A DNA stretch of 64,000 bases from Sciurus carolinensis (taxonomy: Eukaryota > Chordata > Mammalia > Rodentia > Sciuridae), in contig NC_062219.1 in the NCBI RefSeq assembly GCF_902686445.1, positions 112,965,160-113,029,159 of the forward strand, read 5' to 3'. Position numbers and translations under genes: made by a program. The notes under the pieces were generated by a model. That model saw only the letters and a program-made list of their open reading frames with translations. It ran no database searches and was not told where the DNA came from. How positions within the stretch are numbered: position 1 is the first letter of the stretch; each line of letters opens with the position of its first letter. This document shows positions 1 to 10,835 of the stretch, one piece after another.

Positions 1-571
1 ATGGCTGAGCCTTTTCAATCTCCTTGACTTAACCTCGTCATTAAAAGTGGTTAGGGCTTGATCTTAAGGCCTCTACATTCACAAATGATCTCAGCTAGTC
101 CCATGTCATACCATCTGCATGCTACAGACTCCAACATTATGTCCAGTCTAGACTTCTCCTCTCAGCTCAACCCAAGTATACGCTCCTACCTGACTCTCCC
201 TTTGGATGTCTCCTAAGTATTTTTAAAACAACAGATTTCACAAAACTTGGTACCTACCTCTAATCACCTATTCCTCTTCCAGTTTTCTCCAACCAGCAAT
301 GGAACCATCAGCCACCCCAGACTTAGACAAAAACTTGAAGGCACCCTTGATTGCTCTTCCTCTTTTCCAGAGCCAACTCATTATGCAAAGCCTTTTAATT
401 CCATCTCAAAAATATATTTGAAACCTGCCATCTACTCTTCTCTATCTCCATTGCCACTCTACTTGCCTCAGATACCATCAGTTTGGGGCTGAATGTTGCA
501 ATAACCTAACTTCCCTTTCTGCTTCCTCTCTTCCTCCACACAGCAGACAGTAATCTTTAAAAACAAAAACA
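1..571 (+). repeat. L2-like LINE remnant (left part)
   Basis: Diverged sequence from about 170 onward resembles the C/T-rich internal-to-3' part of mammalian L2-type LINEs. It resumes at 845 after a SINE insertion. Positions 1-170 show nothing else recognisable. Confidence 0.45.
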
Positions 572-844
572 GGAGCAGGGTGGGTGGTGCTTGCCCACAG
601 GTGGTGCCTGCCCTCAGCACTGGGGAGGCTGAGGCAGGGGATCACTTTAACCCCAAGAGTTTAAGATCAGCCTGGGTAACATAGTAACGCCCTGTTTAAA
701 AAAAAAAAAGGCAGCAGGGAGGGGGAAGAAAAGAAAAAACAAAAAACAAAAAGGGCTAGAAGGGCTAGGAGTGTAGTTCAACAGTGGTGTGTGTGAGACA
801 CTGGGTTCAATCCCCAGTACCCAAAACCAAAACAAAACAAAACA
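572..844 (+). mobile_element. B1-like plus ID SINE pair
   Basis: A B1-type body (GCTGAGGCAGG core, A-tract 697-709) is followed by an ID element from 761 with a GGTTCAATCC box B and a CAAAA-rich tail. It splits the L2-like remnant. Confidence 0.75.
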
Positions 845-1270
845 TACCACTACCCTAATTAAAATCCTTTACTAGCATCTCACTGTCATTCCAATAAAAT
901 GTAAAAATCCCCCTATGGCCTAATACAAGAAACCCTGCAGGAGCTTTCCAACACCATCACATTCCATTCTCCCCTGGCTCACAGATCTGCCTTCCCCATC
1001 TTTACACTTGTTCCCAGGCCTGGAATACAGCCCGTTTTTCACGTGGTTAGCACAAGCTCAGGTTTCAAGTCTCAGCTTCAATGTCACCTCTTCTAAGAAA
1101 CTCTCCTTGACCCTTACTAGTCAAAATAGTCAGTCCTAGTACAGTCTTTTAGAGCCACCAGGCACTTCTTAAGCTTTTCTTAATCTGTAATTATCTTGAT
1201 TATGTAATTTTCTGTCATCCCAATTATGCTATAAATTCCAAGTGCAGATATTCTGTCTTGAATTCCACTA
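845..1270 (+). repeat. L2-like LINE remnant (right part)
   Basis: This continues the 170-571 remnant, with typical L2 3'-region word order (TCAATGTCACCTCTTCTAAG near 1077-1096). Confidence 0.55.
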
Positions 1271-2229
1271 AAGCCTACTTTAAATTATGGCTTTTTCCCT
1301 CTACACTACCTTACTTCAAGTTTTATTAGATTTTACTCGAAGATTACAATTACTCTGGCATCTGCCGTGAAAAACAAAGGAGGAAATGGCAGAATATTTA
1401 AAAAACTGGCACTCCACCACCCAGTGGTCTAGACTGACGTAGACTGCACATAGGCATTCAACAGTTGTGCCTTACAAAAATTTTCAACAGGAAAGAGAAA
1501 TGTGGACATACCATCTACAAAGATGGTGTAATTCTGACATATACATCAAAAATTTAGGTTGCTTGGTTGTTTTCCTTTTCTTTTAGTCTTGATAAGCACT
1601 GTACCACTAAATAACACCCTCATTTCCCTCCACCATTTTAAATCTTTTTATTTTGAGCCAGTACCTCCCTAAATTGCCTAGGCTGGTCCGGAGATTTTGA
1701 TCTGCCACCATACCTCTACCATCCCCCAAAATGTAGGCTTTAACCGTTCTCCTTAATAATTACAAAAAACATAATTGTGATTTGAGAATAAAAGAGAAGG
1801 GTTAGTACAAAAGAAGGAAAATACATGATCTTTGTTCAGTAGTTATAACTCATTACTTGACCAGGTTCTCTCATTTTAGTCAGGTCAACTGTCCATTACC
1901 TGTTCTAGGTGCTTCTTCCTGACCTGTTTTTATCTATACTTTTGTTACTAGGCTTCATGTTTAGAATGATTTGCCCATCCTATTTTCCAAAACCCAAAAG
2001 ATACGCCTGAAACTCAAAATACAGGAAATGATTCTTTCTTATGAGGATTTATCTCTAGGTCTTTATTTCAGGGTCTTTTCTACTCTATTCTTTATTTCTG
2101 TATAAATCTTGGTTTCAAGTCTATTTTGATTGCACGGCTCTCTTGACTAAATTAGATGGTTTGGCTAGACCTAGACCAAAAGTTATATAACTTCTCAAAA
2201 GAATGAGACAATATACTTTTTTTAAGACA
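1271..2229. other. Unique AT-rich sequence
   Basis: A weak, possibly antisense B1 remnant lies at about 1641-1720. Otherwise I see no gene or repeat that I can name. Confidence 0.4.
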
Positions 2230-2351
2230 TTTTTTTAGACGCTGACAGACTTTTATTTTATTCATTTATTTATATGTGGTACTAAGAATCAAACCCAGTG
2301 CCTAACACAGGCTAGGCAAGAGCTCTACACCTGAACTACAACCCCAGCCCC
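2230..2351 (-). mobile_element. ID SINE, long-tail type, antisense
   Basis: The reverse complement starts with GGGGCTGGGG and has the GTTTGATTCTTAGTACCAC box-B region and an ATAAATGAATAAAATAAA-type tail. Confidence 0.85.
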
Positions 2352-3639
2352 AGAGACAACATATTTTAAAATACGCCAATTTTAAAATTGCAGGATACCT
2401 AAGCCTTACTCTATAAGAAAATAATTTCAATGTTCTGCCAAAAAGTTGGGAGAAAAAGAAAAATGAGAATGATGTGCCCTATACTGTGCAAAACTCAAAT
2501 TGATATAGAGTTTAATCCTCGTGTTCCAATTCAAAAAGCACAGTCAATACAGGATATTCCAAACACGTATCTGTCCCACTGAAATCACTTGAAAAGCTTT
2601 GGAATGAAAGTCTCCTATTTACAGGGTCCTAGGCAGGCCAAAATTTCAGTACTGGAGGGGGTTAGGGTCATAATGAAGTTGGAAGTCAGAGGTTAAAACT
2701 GAGATTGCCTCACACATGATTAAAGGACACAATCGGTCCTAAGAAATGATACAAATCTCTATTTTTAAAAACATCTCCCCAGTTGATTCATTCTGGGAAA
2801 TCATGGGTGTAGAGCAAAAGAACGGTTTTGGGGATACAGTGTGGATTTTACCACTTAAAATGGCAAGACCTTGAACAATCAGGCCATTTCTATGAACATT
2901 AGCTTCTTTCCTAAAAAGTACATAATAAAATCAATATCGCAGGGATGATATAATAAATGGAATTATATAAAGCACCAAACACAGTTCATGGCATACAGCA
3001 GGTGGTTCAATACATAGTAGGTTTTATTTAAGGATATCTAACATTCACTACATATGTACTTGTTCATAAACACAGGGTCACATCTACGGTGCCACTGTTA
3101 CTTTTCTCCATGAGAATTTATTTATTTTGAGGACTCCTACAGAGGTAAGAGCTTTACGGACTTTCCTCCTTTCAGTAACAACTTAAAACCTCCAGGTACA
3201 CCCTTTTAATAGACAGTTACTACCCCCACAGATACGTATTTTTGGATGCTTTAAGGAACAGTCTTCTATTTCATAAAGGGAAAGGAAAAAAGGGTTTTAA
3301 AGCGAGTTAACGTTTTTAGATGAGTTCTAAGGAACTTTTAATTCACTAATACCAAGGCAAACCACAAGTTAAAATCACTAGAACCCATCATCTTCCCGTA
3401 TTCTGACTAAATAAATGTCTCTTCGGGATTGTTCTGCAATACAACCACCCAAAAAAGAAAACTCAGGGTACCTATGAGAACCAGATTACTGGAAAGCAGA
3501 CGAGCACTGTCTTCAACTGGCTTTTTGTTGTCGTTTGTTTTGTTTTTAATTTTGTAATCTGCTTTGCCTACTCTCCATAACTGGAAAAGGATGAAGGAAA
3601 AGCCTCAATACCCTGCCTCCAGCCCGGCCAGAGAAAACA
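2352..3639. other. Unique sequence, no feature seen
   Basis: AT-rich, non-repetitive sequence leads up to the CpG island. No exon, RNA gene or known repeat is recognised. Confidence 0.4.
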
Positions 3640-3961
3640 AAGCCGCGTGTCTGGCCAGAGGAGAGAAGGCAGGAACTCCTCACCTCCAGTTTGACCAGGG
3701 GGATGCGGGGGTCAGGGAAGGAACCCATCAGCCGCTTAGTTCGAAGCAAGTAGGACCGAGCAAGTCGCCGCCCCAGCCCCTTCCCGCAGCGACCCGGCGG
3801 CCTGGTCTTTTGGGTCTGGGAGGTGTGGGGACGACGAAGGCTGCACGGCCCCGGCCCTACAGAACTCCGCACCCCGCGAGCGGCTTGGCTCCCCTGGCCC
3901 GGGAGGTCTAGGCGCCGGGCAGGCGAGGCGACCAGGGAGGGCGCCGCCCGCGCCGCGAGGA

Positions 3962-4026
3962 AAGATGGCGCCCGCCGAGCAACTGCGCCACCAGCCCTGG
4001 CGACGGGCCAGGCCCAGCGCCATCTT
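3962..4026. promoter_or_regulatory. Inverted pair of YY1-like sites
   Basis: AAGATGGCGC (3962-3971) and its exact reverse complement GCGCCATCTT (4017-4026) are separated by 45 bp. AAGATGGCGGC-type sites bind YY1 and usually sit just downstream of transcription starts, so the pair suggests initiation in both directions inside the CpG island. Confidence 0.55.
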
Positions 4027-4448
4027 AGCACCTTCCAATCCCCCACCCCCGAAGATCCCGCATTCTGGGCGACTCCGAGGCGCGAGCCGCGTCGGGTTCG
4101 CGCACTCTCGGCCAAAAAATCGCCGCCACTGCCTCTGGTCTCTTTCGGCCGGCCGACAGCGTGGGCCGCGCGGGAGGCGCCTGGCTGGGCCGCAGTTCTC
4201 CGCGCGGCGCCAGGGCTCGTCCGGGCCAGGCTCAGGGTCCACGGCGGTGCTTCGGGGCCAAGCAGCAAGGCGACCAGGAAGGGGCAGTCCCGCCGGCAGG
4301 TGCGCGCCGCGGGCTGGGGCCGGGTGGTCGGCCTGCCTGAGCTCTCCATGCCGCGGCCCGACCCGGGGCCCTCCTGCTCTCCGCGCCGCGACCGCCTTCA
4401 GATGCGGCGGGAAGGAGGAAGCCAGAATGAAAAATAAACCCGGTTCCA

Positions 4449-4469
4449 GCCGCCGCCGCCGCCGCCGCC
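4449..4469. repeat. (GCC)7 trinucleotide repeat
   Basis: Seven perfect GCC units lie within the CpG island. Read on the minus strand it is (GGC)7, the type common in 5' UTRs of CpG-island genes. Confidence 0.9.
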
Positions 4470-5427
4470 TCCTTCCCCACCCTTTTCCCTCCCCTCCCCC
4501 GACGCGGGGTCCATTTTGCTGAGAAGAAAGAAAATGCGATTCACACCCAAGAGCTTCCGAGAGAGAAAAGAAACGAGGGGGGGGACCGAGGGGAGGAGAT
4601 TGGAAAAGCTTATTTTTCTTGCTCGCCCGCCGTCACTCCAGGCCCTCCCTGCCCCCTGCTCGCGGCCCCGCCGCGCTGTCCTCCCCTCGCCGAGCCCCGC
4701 TCCCTCCTTCCCGGCTCCCGGCGGCTCCGGGGGGCGGAAAACACACTCACACTCGCGCACACAACTAATTTTAAACCGGCTCAATCAATGAGTCATTAAA
4801 AGGCTTCCCTCCCCTCCCCTCCCCACCACCAACCGCCACGCCACCCCCCTTCCCGGCCTCTCCCTCTCCCCGCTCCAGAAATTTGCATCCGCGGAAAAGG
4901 AAAAAAAAAAAGAAAAGAAAAAGAAAAGCGCCGGGGCCCCCACCCCGTCGAGGCGCCCCCGGCCCGGCCCCGCCGCCCCCTGCCCGCCTGCGCCCCCGCC
5001 CGCGACACTGAACTTGGGTCTTCCCGGGGCCCCGGCGGCGCTGGGAAAGGCATAAACACTCGATTCCCCTTTTCTCCGTGTCCATTAAACATCCACCCAC
5101 CACCACCATCACCCACCCACAAACCCACCCCCCCCCAAAAAAAAACACAGCCGTAGCCAATAGCTCTCTGGGCTGAAACCTAATATCCTGGTTTTGGCAA
5201 CTCGGTGTTTAATTTGCTCCTCTTTCTTTTCTGTCTGGAGATAGATCTCCAGCCCCCCCTCCCTCGCTTTTTCCCTCCCCGAAGGAAAGAGGCAGAGGAA
5301 GGAGGTTGTGTGTTTTTTTTTTTCTCCTTGAAATTTTTATCACAAAATTATAATACACTCAAAGGGAAACTCACCGTCATGAAAAAGCAGTGCCTTGTCA
5401 ACGGGGTTTCTGCGCCATCGCACCAGG

Positions 5428-5446
5428 GGCGGCGGCGGCGGCGGCG
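5428..5446. repeat. (GGC)6 trinucleotide repeat
   Basis: Six GGC units lie near the right end of the CpG island, followed by further GC-only sequence to about 5475. Confidence 0.85.
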
Positions 5447-5660
5447 GGCGCGGGGCGCGGGGCGCGGGCGCGGGAGCTCCCGGCCGAGCGGCGCCGGCCA
5501 CACGCGCTCCGCTCTCTCTCTCGCTCACCCCCGCGCCGGGCGGCGGGCGCCCGCTCCCCGCGCCCGCCCGGCCTTCATGCTCTGCGCCCGGGCAAACCGC
5601 TCGCCTGCTCGTCTACCTCCAAACTTCGGTTCTCGCCTGGTAAAAAATGTGGAGATTAGA

Positions 5661-5780
5661 ATTTTTTTAATTAAAAATTTTTTTTTTAAAAAACCAAGCT
5701 CCAAGACTGTTAATTCCTGTTTCCTTTGAGATTGTAACTTTGGAAGGTATTGGGGTTTATTTAAGAAACAGACTATTTGG

Positions 5781-5814
<34 letters not shown>

Positions 5815-5860
5815 AAAGATGTACAAGATGCGTACTAATTCTCCGCAGGCGCCCTGCACA

Positions 5861-5907
<47 letters not shown>

Positions 5908-6737
5908 CAGTTTTGGTTATTCGGTGTGTTTGGAGGGTAGTTAAAGACAAAAAACCCACACACTTATTTGCATATACCTTTTAAAACTACAAACTGCTCT
6001 TAACTTGGTTATTTGTCAAATAACTTATTTATCCTAACTTTGAAATGTATTAAACTTTCCTTTGCAACATTCTTTCTTCATTCCAAAATGCTGTGAAACC
6101 TTATCTGTGAAAACTTTTATGTCAACTTTAAGAAAGAAAACAAAACTAGCGACTGCGATGAAGGTGAGGAGCCGAGTAAATCACACTCAAAACATCCAAT
6201 CCCTACCGTCTTCTTACAGCTTTTACCTTCCTATTTGTGGAATTTGTCTTAAACCCCATTCTTAAAAAGGAAGCTACAAAACCTTTTAAAACCCTTTGGT
6301 CCAAGTATAATTACCACCTGTTTTAAATTTCAAATTGTTGTGCCTTCTCCCTAAGCCATTTAGTATCCAAAGCATTTAAGTAAATGTTAATTATGTTAGC
6401 AAGCTATGAGAGACAGTTCCTGCAGTCTAAATTAACTACAAATGCCCATAATATTGTGGGGTTTTGTTGTCTTTTATTTTAAATAAACATTCAAGATAGG
6501 TAAAGAATGTCCAAGAATGTAACTAAGGCTTTAAAAAGTACATATGTAAGCCTTAAAAATGTTTTCAAATTATTTTAAATTAGTTTGTGAGTTCTGTAGG
6601 AATGGAGTCCCACTGATAAACAGAATGTTCAGAATTATATCCCCCAGGTATTTGGTGTATTCTAAATAAAATTATCCTAGATTTAAATTATTTAAATAAA
6701 ATTGGTTTCTATATCCCTTAGTATTAAAAACTTAATG
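5661..6737. other. AT-rich unique sequence with a T-tract and a CA microsatellite
   Basis: A T-tract of about 31 bases occupies about 5781-5811 and a CA repeat about 5857-5905. The rest is AT-rich single-copy-looking sequence, possibly an intron flank of the CpG-island transcript. Confidence 0.5.
5857..5905. repeat. (CA)n microsatellite
   Basis: About 22 CA units with one TA interruption near 5868. Confidence 0.9.
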
Positions 6738-6826
6738 GTGGGGATGGGGGACGTAGCTCATGGTAGGCGTGCTTAGCATGCAATATGTGCTGGGTTCCAT
6801 CCCCAGCACCAAAACAAACAAAAACC
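6738..6826 (+). mobile_element. ID SINE
   Basis: A tRNA-Ala-like body with box A (GTAGCTCA) and box B (GGTTCCATCC), ending in an AAAACAAACAAAAACC tail. Confidence 0.8.
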
Positions 6827-7422
6827 AACAGTATGTGCACCTTGTTTGCTTGCATAAGGATACTGTTACTGGACTATATTGCACAAAAATAAATGTGTCA
6901 AGGCTGACATACAATGTTGTCATAGTCAACATAGATCCTCTTGAAAAAAACTGTCTTGTTCAAGTAACTGTCACTTTATCATTCACAATGTATGTCTTGA
7001 ATTTAAAAGCTCCTTAAAAATACATCAATGACTTAGTACCACATAGTATCATTGAAAGTGTTTTTCTCAAAAGATGGTTTGCTTCAAATTTAACCAAGGC
7101 CTTCCTAGAACAGTATTCTTTGTATAAATTAACATATTCCTTTATGCTCTGTGGTTGGACCAACCAGTTTTCTAATTGGCTTGGGAAAATTTTAAGCATG
7201 TTTTAAAGTGCCTTTGGATTGACTGGAATTTAATAATGATACTCATTTGGAAGAACTGCGTTTCAAGAGTCCATGGATTATTCATTGCAATTAGGGGCAA
7301 CCAAGCAAGTTGTTCCACAGCGTCAATGAAATATTAATGGATTTTAGAAAAATATCCTCTTCAGTTCTCCAAAACCCCAAGGAAACCAGAAATCTGACAT
7401 TAAAGATGACCCTGATTTGATT
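6827..7422. other. AT-rich unique sequence
   Basis: No named feature is visible. It ends at the left target-site duplication (7411-7422) of the following L1 tail. Confidence 0.4.
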
Positions 7423-7612
7423 TTTTAATTTTATTTTATTGGTTCTTTATTATACATGACAGTAAATCCATTTTGATAAAATTATACATGCATAGGGTAT
7501 ATCTTATTCTAATTAGGACCCCATTCTTGTGGGTGGGTACAATGGTGGGGTTCACTTAGTTAATTTCATATGTGAACATAGGAAAATTATGTTAGATTTA
7601 TTCTACTGTCTT
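7423..7612 (-). mobile_element. Short antisense L1 3'-end insertion with target-site duplication
   Basis: This is a 190-bp T-rich-start element resembling a sciurid L1 3' UTR in antisense. CCTGATTTGATT is repeated exactly at 7411-7422 and 7613-7624, which fixes both ends as a 5'-truncated retroposition. Confidence 0.7.
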
Positions 7613-7789
7613 CCTGATTTGATTATTACACAATGTTACATGTATCAAAATCATGTGTACAATTATTTTGTCAATAATTTTAAAAGGGGAAAAAAAGATG
7701 CCCTAACAAAGCTGAATTTATATACTCATATAGAGTCCCGGCACATTGCAGTCTTTTTAGAGAATGACCAAATAATAAGAGCATTGACT

Positions 7790-8010
7790 TTTACCAGGAG
7801 CCTACGAAGTGTCACAAAGCATTGTGCTAAATACTTCCATACAGTATCAGGAGCCTTCACTCAAACCTATAGAATAAGGTCTGGTTTTCCTGATACTTTT
7901 CAGATGAGGCTGCCCATGGTTTCAAGTAATTTGCCTAAGGTCATCAGTCTAATAAGGGCTGATGTGAGAATCAGGTCTGATGAATTCCCAAATTCATCCT
8001 CTGTCAGGCC
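7790..8010 (+). repeat. MIR-like remnant
   Basis: Conserved-core-like words (CAGATGAGGCTG, TTGCCTAAGGTCAT near 7903-7945) match the MIR family. An ORF of 192 codons crosses this repeat and the L1 tail, so it is not a gene. Confidence 0.55.
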
Positions 8011-8300
8011 TAAAAAGTACCTTGGGAACAAGCCATCTGGCTATGTCAATGTAAACCTTAAGAGTCTAATAGTGAGGTGCAGGCAGAGAGGACAACCTTG
8101 TTATTAGTCAAGACCTACTTTGAGAATGCCAGTTGTTAAATCTAATTTTAGATCTGAAGGAGGGTTTGTAAAATACTAAGAAGTGGAGAATCTCAGCTTT
8201 CTCAGGTACGACCAAAATTATAATCATTTTATAATATAGGAAAACAAAAACAACTTCATAATTTCCCCCATATGATAACAAAATTTAACATTTAATTTAA

Positions 8301-8383
8301 TTTTATTTGTTCTATGGATGGAACCCAGGGCCTTGCACATACCAGGTAAGTAATCTGCACCTAAGCCACTTCCCTGGCCCCCA
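8301..8383 (-). mobile_element. ID SINE, antisense, diverged
   Basis: GGAACCCAGGGCCTTGCACA and GCCACTTCCCTGGCCCC are reverse complements of the ID box B and 5' end. Confidence 0.7.
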
Positions 8384-8702
8384 AAATTTAGTGTTTTAAA
8401 TAGGAAGGACGATTTTATATGTAAAATTTACAAAAGGATATAAATGAACAGGATTTTGGTATTAAGATTAAAAAAACTTTTTAAGAGGAACATTCTTAAA
8501 ATAGCTTTCCTATAGGCAGATTATTTTATTGTATTGTCTATAATATAATTATATACAACTAAGTGGTCATTCCTATGACTCCCACCCATGTATGTGACCT
8601 AGAAAGAAGGTCAACTGGACACACACACAAAGGAGGTAATTATAATTGAAATGTCTAACATAAACAGGCTCAATGTCCATATACAATGAAAAATGAAAGT
8701 GG
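8384..8702. other. Unique AT-rich sequence
   Basis: Nothing recognisable. Confidence 0.35.
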
Positions 8703-8850
8703 AGCTGGGCACAGTGGTGCACACCTGTAATCCCAGTGGCTTGGGAGGCTGAGGTAGGAGGATCGCAAGTTCAAAGACAGCCTTAGCAACTTATTGAGGC
8801 CTAAGCAATTTGGCAAGACCCTGTCTCAAAATTTAATTTTTTTTTTTAAA
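8703..8850 (+). mobile_element. B1-type SINE (left half of the sciurid composite)
   Basis: Typical GCTGGGCACAGTGG start and GACCCTGTCTCAAAA end, with no ID right half. Confidence 0.85.
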
Positions 8851-8983
8851 GGAAGAACAGACTTGTATTAATTAACCTAAAGTTAAACTAGGTTTAACTG
8901 CAACATCTAACAACTGTTGACTTCTCTCTCCATTTGAAAAGAACTTTTTTGGTTTTTTGTACTTAATGAGTCACATCCCCAGC

Positions 8984-9118
8984 TTGCTTGCTTGCTTGCT
9001 TGCTTTTCTTTCTTTCTTTCCTTTCTTCCTTCCTTCCTTCCTTCCTTCCTTCCCTCCCTCCCTCCCTTCTTCCTTCCTTCCTTCCCTCCCTTCCTCCCTC
9101 CCTCCTTTCTTTCTTTCG
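8984..9118. repeat. Compound (CTTG)n/(CTTT)n/(CTTCC)n microsatellite
   Basis: A 135-bp pyrimidine-rich array abuts the T-rich start of the next L1 tail. It probably grew from that L1 poly(A) tract on the minus strand. Confidence 0.9.
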
Positions 9119-9120
9119 TT

Positions 9121-9289
9121 TTTAATTTTTTATCTGTATTAAAATATTTTATTTTTACAGACACATTTTGATTTACTGTACACAAATGGGGTACAACTTT
9201 TCATTTCTATGGTTGTACACAATGTAGATTCACACCATTCATGTAATCATACATATATATAGGATAATACTGTCTGTTTCATTCTACTG
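9121..9289 (-). mobile_element. L1 3' UTR fragment, antisense
   Basis: It matches the L1 3' ends at 53840-53940 (+) and 62850-63000 (-), sharing the TACACAAATGGGGTACAACT block. It is 5' truncated. Confidence 0.85.
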
Positions 9290-9308
9290 AAAATTTAAAT
9301 TTTTAAAA

Positions 9309-9381
9309 AGGCCTGGAGATGTGGCTCAGTGGTTAAGCACCTTTCGGTTCGATCTCTGGTACAAAAAAAAAAAAAAAAAAA
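9309..9381 (+). mobile_element. ID-type SINE (right half of composite)
   Basis: GTGGCTCAGTGGTTAAG body with an A-tract 9363-9381. Confidence 0.75.
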
Positions 9382-9383
9382 TG

Positions 9384-9457
9384 AGGCTGGGAATGTAACT
9401 CGGTGGTATAACACTTGCCTAGCATAAGCAAGACCCTGGAATTGATCCCCCATACCT
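9384..9457 (+). mobile_element. ID SINE
   Basis: A second ID copy directly after the previous A-tract, in the same orientation. Box B is diverged (GAATTGATCCC). Confidence 0.75.
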
Positions 9458-9704
9458 GGGGTGGAAGGTCAGATTTAAAGTGGGTTTTTTCCCCTTTTTC
9501 CAAATGTTCCATTGACTGACCATTCTCCTCAGAAGAGAATGCAAATAGTGGAAATCAAGTAGTGAGATGCATGATCAGATGTGTCCACCACAGAAATACC
9601 AGAATGCATCAGATGAATTAGTAAGTGTTCTGCACAGTGTTTGTGGCCTTAAAAATTCTCAGTGTGAACCAGGGACATATCTTTTACTTTTATCTCTACA
9701 GGTA
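9458..9704. other. Unique sequence
   Basis: Nothing recognisable. Confidence 0.3.
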
Positions 9705-9935
9705 CTTAGATTCTGAGGCTTAAGTGTACTGCTCTGTAATCAGTCTGATTTAGGTTCAAATTCTACCTTTCTTTCTCACAGGTTTGTGGTTTTGAACAAG
9801 TCATTTCACCCTTCAGAGTCTCAACTTCCTCATCTACAAAATGGGGATAATCGCAGTACTCAGCTCTGAGAGTTATTTTAAGGATTCAGGAACTAGTGCA
9901 TGTAAAATGTTTAGCACGGTGCCTAAAATATAACA
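9705..9935 (+). repeat. MIR SINE
   Basis: A near-complete MIR with core words CAAGTCATTTCACCCTTCAG and CATCTACAAAATGGGGATAA (about 9798-9848). Confidence 0.85.
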
Positions 9936-10203
9936 ACAGTTCAGTACATGCAGCTAATATCGTATTACCTTATTTTAGATATATTTCAGGTTGAGCCCTG
10001 TGAAATCTCCCCATATGAATAACAAACGGTGACCTTCTATGATTGAGTCTCATTTATCTCCCTTATGTTCCTTCCTGGCTGGGGAGCTCCTCCAGGGCAA
10101 CAAGTCATCATCTCCAGCTTTAGATTCTCTAAGGGCCTAGTATATACATACTTTGTATATAATTAGCTCACTCCCTGAGATCTATAAGAATACAAGAAAT
10201 GAG

Positions 10204-10339
10204 AGCTGGGGCTGACTCAATGGCACATGCCTGTAATCCCAGCTACTACAGAGGCTGAGGCAGGAGGATTGAGGATTTCAAAGTTTGAGGCTAGCCTGGC
10301 AATTTAGGGAAATCTTGTCTCAAAACAAAATTTTAATAA
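10204..10339 (+). mobile_element. B1-type SINE
   Basis: CACATGCCTGTAATCCCAGC start and CTTGTCTCAAAA end. Confidence 0.8.
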
Positions 10340-10348
10340 AGGGCTGGG

Positions 10349-10534
10349 GGCCAGGCACGGTGGCACATGCCTCAGTGACTCGGAGGCTGAGGCAGAGCTG
10401 AAAGTTTAAGACCAGCCTGAGCAGCTTAGTGAGACCCTGTCTCAAAAGAAAACATAAAAAGGGGATGGGTATGTGACTCAGTGGTTAAGTGACCCTGGGT
10501 TCAATCCCCGATACAAAAAAAAAAAAAGAAAAAA
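10349..10534 (+). mobile_element. B1-ID composite SINE
   Basis: A B1 left half (10349-10455) joined to an ID right half with box B and an A-tract. The middle of the B1 part is shortened. Confidence 0.85.
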
Positions 10535-10535
10535 A

Positions 10536-10610
10536 GGCTGATGTGTAGCTAGTGATAAAATATATGATAAATATGTATGAGGTTCTGGGTTCAATTCTTA
10601 GCCTCAAAAG
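10536..10610 (+). mobile_element. ID SINE, diverged
   Basis: GTGTAGCT and GGTTCAATTC survive. It lies tandem with the elements on either side. Confidence 0.6.
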
Positions 10611-10618
10611 GAAAAAGA

Positions 10619-10726
10619 GGGCTGGGGATCTAGCTCAATTGGTAGAGTGCTTGCCTTGCACACCACACACACAAAAAAATTTTTGCAAGCACAAGGCCCT
10701 GTGTTCAATCCCCAGTACCACAAAAA

Positions 10727-10769
<43 letters not shown>

Positions 10770-10771
10770 AA
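10619..10771 (+). mobile_element. ID SINE with internal insertion and (AAAT)n tail
   Basis: The ID body is interrupted at about 10657-10690 by a CA-rich/A-rich stretch and resumes with GCAAGCACAAGGCCCTG. The tail is a long TAAA/AAAT repeat (10727-10771). Confidence 0.8.
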
Positions 10772-10835
10772 AGGAAAAGAAGTCATGCAACAGAGTTTAT
10801 GAAGAAGGAAAGAGAAAGAGAAGAAATAATGAGTA

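Larger units (their letters stand above)
3640..5660. promoter_or_regulatory. Second CpG island, unassigned promoter
   Basis: About 2 kb of very GC-rich, CpG-dense sequence is flanked by AT-rich DNA. It holds GC boxes, a CCAAT box (5157-5161), (GCC)7 at 4449-4469, a (GGC) run at about 5428-5446 and an inverted pair of YY1-type motifs. Long ORFs on both strands are the kind expected from stop-poor GC-rich DNA and match no family I recognise. It lies about 27 kb on the BICRAL side of TBCC, so an alternative BICRAL promoter with a noncoding first exon is the most likely reading. Orientation is not proven. Confidence 0.75.

Noticed and set aside
3546..4437. Overlapping ORFs of 168-267 codons on both strands in the first CpG island
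   Set aside because: They are Arg/Pro/Gly/Ala-rich on both strands at once, as expected from stop-poor GC-rich DNA, and show no recognisable domain.
3965..4522. ATG in a good context at 3965 with a 185-codon ORF
   Set aside because: The ATG is part of a YY1-type AAGATGGCGC motif and the product is low-complexity with no family match.
7529..8107. 192-codon ORF on the + strand
   Set aside because: It runs from the antisense L1 tail through unique DNA into a MIR-like repeat; the frame is chance.
8984..9118. Regularly repeated short motifs
   Set aside because: A pyrimidine microsatellite, not a CRISPR array: no spacers, and the host is a mammal.
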